Shown here: in pieces, positions 6,750-14,313 of the stretch | Position numbering within the stretch: position 1 is the first letter of the stretch | How the letters are laid out: the number at the start of each line of letters is the position of its first letter | NCBI GenBank assembly: GCA_035291905.1 | Contig: DATDRF010000055.1 | Span: 1-16,714 of the forward strand | Reading direction: 5' to 3' | DNA from: JACPLA01 sp035291905 | Lineage (GTDB): Bacteria; Bacteroidota; Ignavibacteria; UBA10030 | Length of the DNA stretch: 16,714 bases | The notes under the pieces: generated by a model | Told to the model about the DNA's origin: nothing | What the model saw: only the letters and a program-made list of their open reading frames with translations | Databases searched by the model: none | Made by a program: the position numbers and the translations under genes

Positions 6750-7669
6750 GAAAAAGCCTTTCAATCGGTTTTGTTCTGCTCACACTTTCTTTCACTCTCC
6801 TCCTGGGGCAAAAAAAGTCCTGGGTCATCGGGATGAGTCAGTGTAATCTCGGAGAGCCGTGGCGCGTGCAGATGAATGCCGACGTGAAAAAGGGGGCCGA
6901 AGGATACCCCGAGCTTACCGTTGTTTTCAAGGATGCGCAGAATGACAATCTGCGACAGCGCGCTCACCTTGAGGAATTCGTCCGCGCGGGGGTGGATCTG
7001 ATCATCGTTTCGCCGAAGGAGGCTGCTCCGCTTACCGCTCCTGTCCGCGACGCCTACAAGAACGGGATCCCCGTGATTGTTCTCGATCGGCGTGTGCTGG
7101 GCGAGGACTACACATGTTTCATTGGGGCGGATAACAAGAAGATCGGTGCCGCCGCCGGAAGATGGGTTGTCACGAAACTTGGCGGAAAAGGGTCCGTCGC
7201 CGAGCTGAAAGGATTAATGACCTCCACACCGGGGCAGGATCGGCACTCGGGATTTCGCGAAGGGATCAAGGGAAGCGGCATCAACGTCATTTTTGAAGCC
7301 GACATGAAATGGCTGGAACCGAATGCGCGAAAGGAGATGGAATCGGCACTGGCAAGGTTTTCTGACATTGACCTGGTTTATGCGCACAATGATCCCGGCG
7401 CTCACGGTGCATATTTGGCAGCCCGTGCCGCGGGAAGAGAAAAACAGATGCTCTTTATTGGCATCGATGCGCTTCCCCAGGAGGGGCAAATGTATGTGAA
7501 GCAGGGAATTATGGCTGCATCATTTGAATACCCGACCGGTGGAAGAGAAGCCATTGAGACCGCGCTCAGGATCTTTCACGGGGAAAAGGTTCAAAAGGAG
7601 ATGACGCTTTCTTCGCGGTTCTTTACAAAAGAGAATATCGATAAAGGAGGAGAGCTTCTGACGAATTGA
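6746..7669 (+). CDS. Periplasmic sugar-binding protein of an ABC transporter (RbsB/YtfQ type)
   Basis: A 307-residue protein with a signal peptide (about 1-21, 'TLSFTLLLGQKK') and the two-lobed Peripla_BP_4 fold of ribose/galactofuranose binders. Visible signatures are 'WVIGMSQCNLGEPWRVQMNADV' in the first strand/helix, 'VRAGVDLIIVSPKEAAPLTAPV', 'GIPVIVLDRRV', 'CFIGADNKKIGAAAGRW', 'STPGQDRHSGFREGI', 'DLVYAHNDPGAHGAYLAA' and 'FIGIDALPQEGQMYVKQGIMAASF'. The Trp/Arg after the first strand, Asp-Arg in the hinge strand, Asn-Asp near 210 and Asp near 243 are at the usual ligand-binding positions of this fold. Length is typical and the gene looks intact. The ATG overlaps the permease stop (ATGA), implying translational coupling. 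Ligand unknown; a pentose, hexose or furanose are possible. Confidence 0.92.
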   Translation: MRKSLSIGFVLLTLSFTLLLGQKKSWVIGMSQCNLGEPWRVQMNADVKKGAEGYPELTVVFKDAQNDNLRQRAHLEEFVRAGVDLIIVSPKEAAPLTAPVRDAYKNGIPVIVLDRRVLGEDYTCFIGADNKKIGAAAGRWVVTKLGGKGSVAELKGLMTSTPGQDRHSGFREGIKGSGINVIFEADMKWLEPNARKEMESALARFSDIDLVYAHNDPGAHGAYLAARAAGREKQMLFIGIDALPQEGQMYVKQGIMAASFEYPTGGREAIETALRIFHGEKVQKEMTLSSRFFTKENIDKGGELLTN

Positions 7670-7677
7670 AACAATTT

Positions 7678-7860
7678 GTAACACGGAAAAAGCATTGAAA
7701 GAAACACTGAAACGACACGGATATGCAATCTGTCGTAATTTCAGTTCTTTTTCCAATGAAGATTCCTGCCTGCGTGCCGGCACTCCGGCAGACAGGCGTG
7801 TTCTGTTGTTTGTGGACACAGGAAAAAAGAGACCGAAAATAGAACGTAAACGACACAGAT
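7678..7860 (+). repeat. Imperfect direct repeats flanking a hairpin in the spacer before GH172
   Basis: The segments at about 7680-7722 and 7814-7860 resemble each other: ACACGG-AAAAAG against ACACAGGAAAAAAG at their starts, and AAACGACACGGAT (7710-7722) against AAACGACACAGAT (7848-7860) at their ends. Between them is a hairpin (7768-7797): GCCTG, CG, TGCCGG, loop CACT, CCGGCA, GA, CAGGC. No coding frame is evident. Possibly a dispersed repeat or an inserted palindromic element. Confidence 0.45.
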
Positions 7861-7872
7861 GAGGAGAATGCC

Positions 7873-9015
7873 ATGAAACAGACTTCACGCGTAATTGCTG
7901 TGATAGCCCTCTCGGGGCTCATTGGGTCGGGGCTTCAAGCGCAGACAGGACTCAATATGGGGATGGGATCACTCTCGAGACTTTCGAAGGCCAAAACGCG
8001 GTCGATCAGTCCGGAAAACTTCACTGGCGAAAAAGGGAAAGCGGGAATGGCGGTTGAAGGAACGGGGAAGAACGCGGCCAAGGATCTTGGGCAGGGATGG
8101 AAAATCTCACCTTCGGTGAAGATCAAGTCGAAAGAGACATTCGTCCTCGGAGAGATCAACGGAAGCGGAGCCATTCAACACATCTGGATGACTCCGACAG
8201 GTCATTGGCGGTACTTGATACTTCGGATGTACTGGGACGGCGAGTCGACGCCTTCGGTGGAGGTGCCGGTGGGAGATTTCTTTGCCAGCGGATGGAACCA
8301 GTATGCCCAGCTTTCATCTCTCCCTGTGTGCGTTAACCCGGGCAGCGCGTTCAATTGTTACTGGGAAATGCCGTTCAAAAAGTCTGCGAAGCTGACGATC
8401 GAAAACATCGGGGAAGATGACGCGACGGTGTATTATCAGATTGACTATGCGTTGTCAGATGTCCCGGGCGATGCCGCGTATTTCCACGCGCAGTTCAGGC
8501 GGCAGAATCCTCTCCAGTACAAGGAAGTCTACACCATTCTCGACAACGTGAAGGGATGGGGACACTATGTGGGAACGTACATGGCATGGGGAGTGAACAA
8601 CACCGGATGGTGGGGTGAGGGTGAGATCAAGTTCTTTATGGATGGAGACAAGGAGTTTCCGACAATCGCCGGAACAGGAACGGAAGACTACTTCTGCGGT
8701 TCATACAACTTTGAGAATCAGAAAACACACCAGTATCAGGAATTTTCGACGCCGTACGCGGGGCTGCATCAAGTCATTCGTCCCGACGGCTTGTACAACT
8801 CTCAACAGCGTTTCGGACTCTATCGCTGGCATATCATGGATCCGATTCGGTTTGAGAAAGACCTCAAAGTGACGATCCAGGCATTGGGATGGCGGTCTGG
8901 CGGGAGGTACTTACCGTTGCAGGACGACATTGCCTCGGTGGCTTATTGGTATCAGGCCGAACCGCATGCCGCGTTTCCGAAATTGCCGGAGAAAGATTAT
9001 TTGGAGGTCAGGTGA
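7873..9015 (+). CDS. Secreted GH172 (DUF2961) family glycosidase
   Basis: A 380-residue protein with a signal peptide (about 1-23, 'LIGSGLQAQTG'). It spans the whole DUF2961 fold, now CAZy family GH172, whose characterised members act on furanosides (alpha-D-fructofuranosidase/difructose-anhydride enzyme, D-arabinofuranosidases). Signatures in order are 'NFTGEKGKAGMAVEGTGKNAAK' (N-terminal), 'IQHIWMTPT' (101-109), 'LRMYWDGESTPSVEVPVGDFF' (117-137), 'NCYWEMPFKKSAKLTIEN' (161-178), 'WGEGEIKFFMDGDKEFPTIAGTGTEDYF' (247-274) and 'YRWHIMDPI'. Glu271 in 'GTGTEDYF' and Glu249 or Glu251 in 'WGEGE' sit where the catalytic carboxylate pair is expected. GAGGAGA (7861-7867) is five bases before the ATG. 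It follows the sugar-binding gene after about 200 bases, so co-regulation is possible. Family secure; substrate inferred only. Confidence 0.92.
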   Translation: MKQTSRVIAVIALSGLIGSGLQAQTGLNMGMGSLSRLSKAKTRSISPENFTGEKGKAGMAVEGTGKNAAKDLGQGWKISPSVKIKSKETFVLGEINGSGAIQHIWMTPTGHWRYLILRMYWDGESTPSVEVPVGDFFASGWNQYAQLSSLPVCVNPGSAFNCYWEMPFKKSAKLTIENIGEDDATVYYQIDYALSDVPGDAAYFHAQFRRQNPLQYKEVYTILDNVKGWGHYVGTYMAWGVNNTGWWGEGEIKFFMDGDKEFPTIAGTGTEDYFCGSYNFENQKTHQYQEFSTPYAGLHQVIRPDGLYNSQQRFGLYRWHIMDPIRFEKDLKVTIQALGWRSGGRYLPLQDDIASVAYWYQAEPHAAFPKLPEKDYLEVR

Positions 9016-9016
9016 A

Positions 9017-9065
9017 GTCAGAAGTCAGAGGTCAGAGGCCAGATGTCAGAAGTCAGCTTTCAGCA
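9017..9065 (+). repeat. Seven-base tandem repeat, about seven units
   Basis: Directly after the GH172 stop codon: GTCAGAA, GTCAGAG, GTCAGAG, GCCAGAT, GTCAGAA, GTCAGCT, TTCAGCA. The last codons of the preceding gene (GGTCAGGTGA) resemble one more unit, so the array may have grown from the gene end. Non-coding; slippage-prone. Confidence 0.85.
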
Positions 9066-9113
9066 TAGGGCTGTCGGAAATAGGATTCTCATTTGCCACG
9101 AGATGGAGTTCAC

Positions 9114-12100
9114 ATGAAAAGGTTGATGTGTATTCTTGCGATACCACTCGCGATAGGAATTGCCCAGCAGCGCGTGGGCTACTATCGTATGCCGGCTCTT
9201 CACGGGACGTCCGTCGTTTTTACATCTGAAGGCGACCTGTGGACGGTCGGAATCGACGGGGGAATTGCCAGGAGGCTGACGACGCACCAGGGGCTGGAAA
9301 CCCGCGCGAGTATTTCTCCCGATGGATCGCTCATTGCCTTTTCGGCTCAGTATGAAGGCCCGGTGGAAGTCTATACGATGCCCCTTGCCGGAGGTCTTCC
9401 GACCCGCCGTTCATTCGCGGGAAGGACGACGAATGTCGTTGGTTGGACCTCGGACGGGAAGGTTCTTGCCGCAACGGAGAAATACTCAACGCTGCCGAAT
9501 TGGCAGCTTATCAGTATCGATCTGCGTGACAATTCCGAGACGGTTCTCCCCCTGGCGCAGGCAAGTCAGGGCTCGTTTGAATCAACAGGGGCAACTCTCT
9601 TCTTCACGCGCCTGGCATTCCAGGGAAGTTATACCAAACGATACAAAGGGGGCACTGCACAGAACCTGTGGAAATTCACCGGAGGGTCCATCGAGGCAGT
9701 TCCTCTCACAGCCGATTATCCGGGCACGAGCAAGGACGCGATGTGGTGGAGCGGCCGCGTCTATTTCGTCAGCGATCGCGACGGCACAATGAACATCTGG
9801 TCGATGAAAGAGGATGGCTCGGATTTGAAGCAGCATACGCGCCATGACGGTTTCGATGTGAGCTACCCGGCACTCGACAAGGGCAGGATTGTGTATCAAC
9901 TTGTAGCGGATCTGAGGTTGTTCGACATTTCGAGCGGAACGGACAGGAAGATCGACATCGCGCTTTCTTCCGATTTCGATCAGATGCGCGAAAAGTGGGT
10001 GACCAAACCGATGGACTACCTGAGCTCGGCCCATGTTTCTCCGGACGGCGACAGGGTGGTCCTGACCTCGCGCGGCAACGTTTTTGTCCTCCCCTCAGAG
10101 CAGGGACGCATTGTTCGCGTGAGCCGCCAGGAGGGAATTCGAAACAGAATCGCCCGCTTCTTTCCCGACGGAAAGTCTCTTATGGTCATCTCGGACCAGT
10201 CAGGTGAGAACGAGTTTCACCGAATGCCGGCAAACGGCGTTGGCACAACGGAACAACTCACATCAGGCGGAACCGTGATCCGGTTCGATGGAATTCCCTC
10301 CCCCGACGGAACATTGATCGCGTTCGCCGACAAAGATCTGAAACTCTGGATTCACAATATTGACAAGAAGGAAACGAAGAAGATCGCAACGTCAGAATGG
10401 GGGATGTTCTTCGACCTTGCGTGGTCTCCCGACAGCAAATGGCTTGCGTACGTCGAAAACACAGACAATCTGAACTCCACGATCAGCCTCTACTCTGTGG
10501 AAAAGGGAACAAACACCGAGCTCACCAATGATCGGACAGACTCATGGAATCCTGCATGGAGTACAGACGGAAAATGGCTCTATTTCCTCTCGGACCGGAC
10601 CTTTGCTTCCGTTGTCGGAAGCCCCTGGGGTCCCCGGCAGCCGGAACCGTTCTTCGATAAGACCACGAAGATCTATGCCCTGGGAATGACCGCGGATGAA
10701 TGGTTTCCGTTCCTGCCGGAGAACGAACTCAGGAAAAAACCTGCTGAGAAGAAAGACGAAAAAGAGACGAAAGAAAAGAAGGACGAGAAAGAAACGAAAG
10801 CCGTTGTGACCATTGCGCTTGAAGGCATCCAGGACCGGCTCTATGAGGTTCCTCTCCCCGCAGGGCGCTACGGCGAGCTCTCCGCCATAGAAAAAGTGCT
10901 CTTCGTGCTTGATTCGGAGGTGGGAATTGGAGCGAAGCGAAAACTTCTGGCGGTCGATATCAAGAATGACGATGTAAAAACGAAAACGCTCGTTGAAGAT
11001 GTTTCGGGATACGAGCGTTCGCCAAACAACAAGAAGCTCCTGGTGCAAAAGGGGAATGATTTGTATGTCATCGACGCCGGCTCAAGCACCCCCTCGTCGC
11101 TGGCTGAAAAGAAGGTCGATCTCTCGAAGTGGACATTTTCAATTCAGCCGAGGGAAGAATGGCGCCAGATGTTCAGGGATGCCTGGAGACTTGAGCGTGA
11201 CTATTTCTATGACAGGAACATGCACGGAATTGATTATGAAGGGCTGTTCAAACGATATGTTCCTTTCGTCGATCGTGTGACCGACAGGGACGAATTGAGC
11301 GACCTGTTCGGTCATCTCGTGGGCGAACTTTCGGCGCTGCACATCTATGTATCCGGAGGTGATCTGAGGAGAGGCGACGACAACGTAGCCGCCGGCTCGC
11401 TTGGTGCGAGATTGGTAAAGGATGAAAAAAGAAAAGGGTGGCGCATAGATCATATCTACAGGACGAGCCCCGAATATCCTTCTGATCTTTCTCCATTGGC
11501 CCGCCCATACCTTGGTGTCAAGGAGGGCGACGTGATCGTCTCCATCAACGGGGTCCCGACGCTCTCCGTTGACGATCCGGCGATCCTCTTGAGGAACACC
11601 GTGGGTCAGCAGGTTCTGCTGGAAGTGCAATCGGCAACGTCCAAAACAACAAGCACCGTGATGGTAGAACCCATTTCTTCCGCGGCTGAGGCCAATTTGC
11701 GCTACGATGAGTGGGAATATACCCGCCGGCTTCAGGTTGACAAGGAAAGTGCAAATCAGATAGGATATGTCCATTTGCGTGCGATGGGAGGTGGCAATTA
11801 CACGGAATGGGTGAAGAATTTTTACCCCGTGTTTCACCGCAAGGGTCTGATTATCGATGTGCGCCACAACCGCGGGGGCAATATCGACAGCTGGATTCTG
11901 GGAAAACTGCTTCGGAAAGCCTGGTTCTACTGGCAGCCGCGTGTAGGATCTCCCTACTGGAATATGCAGTACGCATTTCGGGGACACATGGTTGTTCTCT
12001 GCAATGAACGGACGGCTTCAGATGGCGAGGCCTTTGCGGAGGGATTTCGCCGGCTTGGGATGGGGCCTGTCATCGGTACGCGAACATGGGGCGGAGAGAT

Positions 12101-12353
12101 TTGGCTGAGTTCAAGCAACAGGTTGGTGGACAAAGGGATCGCCACAGCTGCGGAGACGGGTGTCTATGGGCCTGAGCGCGTGTGGTTAATCGAGGGACAC
12201 GGCGTCGATCCCGATTTCGTCGTCGACAATCTGCCGCATGCCGCGTTCAATGGAAAGGATGCGCAGCTTGAAGCTGCCATCAAGTTCCTGAAAGAGAAGA
12301 TTGCAAAAGAACCCGTACCGGTTCCGTCGCCGCCGCCGTATCCGAAGAAATAA
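9114..12353 (+). CDS. Secreted tricorn-like serine protease (peptidase S41 family)
   Basis: A 1079-residue protein with a signal peptide (about 1-18, 'AIPLAIGIAQQ'). Residues about 22-510 are WD40/PD40-type beta-propeller repeats ('SISPDGSLIAFSAQYEG', 'HVSPDGDRVVLTSRG', 'AWSPDSKWLAYVEN', 'AWSTDGKWLYFLSDR'). Residues 536-562 are a K/E-rich linker; about 675-750 is the tricorn C1 domain ('EEWRQMFRDAWRLERDYFYD'); about 755-850 a PDZ domain ('GVKEGDVIVSINGV'); about 860-1060 the S41 protease core. Expected catalytic residues are His743 ('ALHIYVSGGD'), Ser969-Asp970 ('NERTASDGEAF') and Glu1027 ('IEGHGVDPD'). The Ser that precedes His in Thermoplasma tricorn is Leu742 here. Such proteins degrade peptides; this one is exported. 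ATG 9114 is chosen because GGAG (9105-9108) lies five bases upstream; an in-frame TTG at 9093 would spoil the signal peptide. No coding link to the sugar genes. Confidence 0.95.
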   Translation: MKRLMCILAIPLAIGIAQQRVGYYRMPALHGTSVVFTSEGDLWTVGIDGGIARRLTTHQGLETRASISPDGSLIAFSAQYEGPVEVYTMPLAGGLPTRRSFAGRTTNVVGWTSDGKVLAATEKYSTLPNWQLISIDLRDNSETVLPLAQASQGSFESTGATLFFTRLAFQGSYTKRYKGGTAQNLWKFTGGSIEAVPLTADYPGTSKDAMWWSGRVYFVSDRDGTMNIWSMKEDGSDLKQHTRHDGFDVSYPALDKGRIVYQLVADLRLFDISSGTDRKIDIALSSDFDQMREKWVTKPMDYLSSAHVSPDGDRVVLTSRGNVFVLPSEQGRIVRVSRQEGIRNRIARFFPDGKSLMVISDQSGENEFHRMPANGVGTTEQLTSGGTVIRFDGIPSPDGTLIAFADKDLKLWIHNIDKKETKKIATSEWGMFFDLAWSPDSKWLAYVENTDNLNSTISLYSVEKGTNTELTNDRTDSWNPAWSTDGKWLYFLSDRTFASVVGSPWGPRQPEPFFDKTTKIYALGMTADEWFPFLPENELRKKPAEKKDEKETKEKKDEKETKAVVTIALEGIQDRLYEVPLPAGRYGELSAIEKVLFVLDSEVGIGAKRKLLAVDIKNDDVKTKTLVEDVSGYERSPNNKKLLVQKGNDLYVIDAGSSTPSSLAEKKVDLSKWTFSIQPREEWRQMFRDAWRLERDYFYDRNMHGIDYEGLFKRYVPFVDRVTDRDELSDLFGHLVGELSALHIYVSGGDLRRGDDNVAAGSLGARLVKDEKRKGWRIDHIYRTSPEYPSDLSPLARPYLGVKEGDVIVSINGVPTLSVDDPAILLRNTVGQQVLLEVQSATSKTTSTVMVEPISSAAEANLRYDEWEYTRRLQVDKESANQIGYVHLRAMGGGNYTEWVKNFYPVFHRKGLIIDVRHNRGGNIDSWILGKLLRKAWFYWQPRVGSPYWNMQYAFRGHMVVLCNERTASDGEAFAEGFRRLGMGPVIGTRTWGGEIWLSSSNRLVDKGIATAAETGVYGPERVWLIEGHGVDPDFVVDNLPHAAFNGKDAQLEAAIKFLKEKIAKEPVPVPSPPPYPKK

Positions 12354-12412
12354 TTCGGCTCGATGAACTGCAAGGTTGCCGTTCCGACAATCGTCTTTGC
12401 GCGTTTTTAGTG

Positions 12413-12441
12413 TTGATTGTACAGGACACATCAACTATATT
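12413..12441 (+). promoter_or_regulatory. Sigma70-like promoter for the DUF1207-DUF2279 pair
   Basis: TTGATT (12413-12418), a spacer of exactly 17 bases, and TATATT (12436-12441), about 73 bases before the GTG start. The position in a short spacer after the tricorn stop codon makes it the best promoter match in the window. Based on consensus only. Confidence 0.45.
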
Positions 12442-12513
12442 CGACATCATTTTTTGACATCGTCTTCTCCCGCATTTGTCGAAGGCGAGAGGACTCTTGA
12501 GAGGAATATTTCT

Positions 12514-13326
12514 GTGAAATCAGCGTTCATGATTCTTCTGCTGTCCGTCGCGTCGTTTGCATTCGGACAGGACGGCAGCCTGTCTCTTTCCTGGCTTCCG
12601 GACAATCTGATGATGCCTCATTTTACCGCAAATTCAACCGCCCACGGCATCAGTCTCACGCGTGTTCTGAAGAACAACCAGTACATCGGCGGGATGGGCT
12701 CGATGGTCCCCGTCCTCAACGCAACTCTTGACGGCCATGAAGTGCAGTTCTCGGTCGGGGGTACTCTCTATACCCAGTTCCTTCGGTCCAGCAACCACCT
12801 TGAGGTGGTCAATGCGGATTTCTATGTCGATGTGCTCGCCGACTATCTGCTCGACGAAGAGCGCATCCTGCGCTTTGGATACGGTCACACGAGTCAGCAT
12901 CTTGTTGATGACGCGATCGAGATTCTGGGCTACGGGCACTCGATAAATTATGTAAGGGATTATTTTCAGTTCTTCGCTCTCCAGCGGATCGGCCTCATCA
13001 AAGGATTCGTGTACGGTGGAGCGCTCTATCACTACAGGTTCAAGATCCCCCAGCCGGGAGCACATCACTGGCTGCTGGAGGTCGGTGGAGAAGGACTAAA
13101 CGAGGAAATAGCGAAGAATCTGTTTGTGTATCTCGCGGCCGATATTAAGTTCCGTGAAGAGTCGGGATACGCAACCACGCAGAACTACCAGGCGGGATTG
13201 CGCTTTCGGGGAACAACGCATTCGCTGAGGCTGGCACTCAGCCATAGGGCGGGAATCGAAGAACGGGGGCAATTCTACAATCAGCGCATCCACTGGAACA
13301 CTCTCGGACTCTTCTACGATTTCTAA
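12514..13326 (+). CDS. Outer-membrane/envelope protein, DUF1207-like
   Basis: About 270 residues from a GTG start. The frame is open from an ATG at 12376, but GAGAGGA (12499-12505) stands eight bases before GTG 12514 and gives a clean signal peptide ('FMILLLSVASFAFGQDG'); the longer version would bury it and overlap the promoter. After the signal, 'LSLSWLPDNLMMPHFTANSTAHGISL' resembles the opening of DUF1207 proteins (planned for a PLLADPRE-like site). It continues with many alternating amphipathic segments ending in 'WNTLGLFYDF', an aromatic C-terminus typical of outer-membrane barrels. Ten bases separate it from the next gene, so the two are co-transcribed. Family assignment is moderate and function unknown. 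Confidence 0.7.
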   Translation: MKSAFMILLLSVASFAFGQDGSLSLSWLPDNLMMPHFTANSTAHGISLTRVLKNNQYIGGMGSMVPVLNATLDGHEVQFSVGGTLYTQFLRSSNHLEVVNADFYVDVLADYLLDEERILRFGYGHTSQHLVDDAIEILGYGHSINYVRDYFQFFALQRIGLIKGFVYGGALYHYRFKIPQPGAHHWLLEVGGEGLNEEIAKNLFVYLAADIKFREESGYATTQNYQAGLRFRGTTHSLRLALSHRAGIEERGQFYNQRIHWNTLGLFYDF

Positions 13327-13336
13327 GACCGCTTTC

Positions 13337-14230
13337 ATGCGCCGACCAGCTATCCGGGTATTATTCCTTTTTGTCATGTTGCTTCTCACGGAGCATCTCT
13401 CTGCGCAGATGCTGGCCTCTCAGCCCGCCGAGCGCGACACCATGTTCCTGGGGATCCACCGCAAAACCTTCCTCAACTACGCTATTCCCGTTTACGCGGC
13501 CAGCGTCTTTTATATACAATTCCAATGGTGGTGGGAGGGGAATACCCATCCGTTTCACATCTATGAAGAAGGCGTGTGGAACGACTACAGCCTGGGCGTC
13601 GACAAAGTGGGGCATTTCTTCACATCTTACGCATATTTTCTGAGCCTGTATGACATGATGAGGTGGGGAGGGCATGACGAAATCACCTCACTCTGGACGG
13701 GGATGGGCCTGACCATGTTCCATGCGGTTTCAAGCGAGATAGCTGACGGTTTTTCGAACTTCGGATTCACGCCGGCGGACCTTCTGTTCAATGTGATGGG
13801 CCTTGGTTACGCACTCTTCCAGATGAACGATCCGTTTCTGCAGAACTTCAATTTCAAATTCAGCTATTGGCCTTCACCGAATCGACCCCGCAACGAGCGG
13901 TGGCGGCTGACGAACGATTACGACGGCCATATCTACTGGCTGAGCGTCAATGTGCACGGTCTCCTCCCTGAGGCGGCGAAACCGTACTGGCCCCGCTTCC
14001 TGAATCTTGCCGTTGGCTACGGCGGGAAGAATATCTCCCATAAACTCGAGAATGTGACCCCGTATCGGAAGTTCGCCATAGGGCTCGATTACAACCTCAC
14101 GATCTTTCCCACAGGTGATGACACCTGGGACACAATTCTCAAGATGCTCGATCATCTCCGCTTCCCGGCTCCCGGCGTAAAGAAGGTCGAAGACTCAAAG
14201 ACTCAATTCAAGCCGCTGCTGGTGTATTAG
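13337..14230 (+). CDS. DUF2279 family predicted periplasmic/envelope protein
   Basis: A 297-residue protein with an N-terminal hydrophobic signal (about 6-24, ending 'LSAQM'). It has the DUF2279 pattern: 'WNDYSLGVDKVGHFFTSY' (81-98), a glutamate-aspartate pair in 'VSSEIADGFSNFGFTPADLLFNVMGLG' (131-157), and hydrophobic helices between. The remaining 140 residues ('YWLSVNVHGLLP', 'NLAVGYGGKNI', 'FAIGLDYNLTIF') look like beta-strands. The conserved Asp, Lys, His, Glu and Asp residues inside hydrophobic segments recall membrane-embedded enzymes, but no activity is known to me. No clear ribosome binding site precedes the ATG; translation probably depends on the gene ten bases upstream. It converges on the minus-strand barrel gene with 83 bases between. 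Confidence 0.75.
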   Translation: MRRPAIRVLFLFVMLLLTEHLSAQMLASQPAERDTMFLGIHRKTFLNYAIPVYAASVFYIQFQWWWEGNTHPFHIYEEGVWNDYSLGVDKVGHFFTSYAYFLSLYDMMRWGGHDEITSLWTGMGLTMFHAVSSEIADGFSNFGFTPADLLFNVMGLGYALFQMNDPFLQNFNFKFSYWPSPNRPRNERWRLTNDYDGHIYWLSVNVHGLLPEAAKPYWPRFLNLAVGYGGKNISHKLENVTPYRKFAIGLDYNLTIFPTGDDTWDTILKMLDHLRFPAPGVKKVEDSKTQFKPLLVY

Positions 14231-14313
14231 GGCGCGAGCCGCTGAGCCCCGCCATCCGATGAATCCGACGGCTTCGATGCCGAATGGCTGTCGAAATCCC
14301 GCCTTGGGGATTA

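Noticed and set aside
12376..12513. Upstream ATG start for the DUF1207-like gene
   Set aside because: It would put 46 non-signal residues before the signal peptide and lie inside the likely promoter; the GTG at 12514 has a proper ribosome binding site.
14231..14313. Bidirectional terminator between the convergent DUF2279 and barrel genes
   Set aside because: Only 4-bp GC stems are visible and no T-run; I could not support a terminator.
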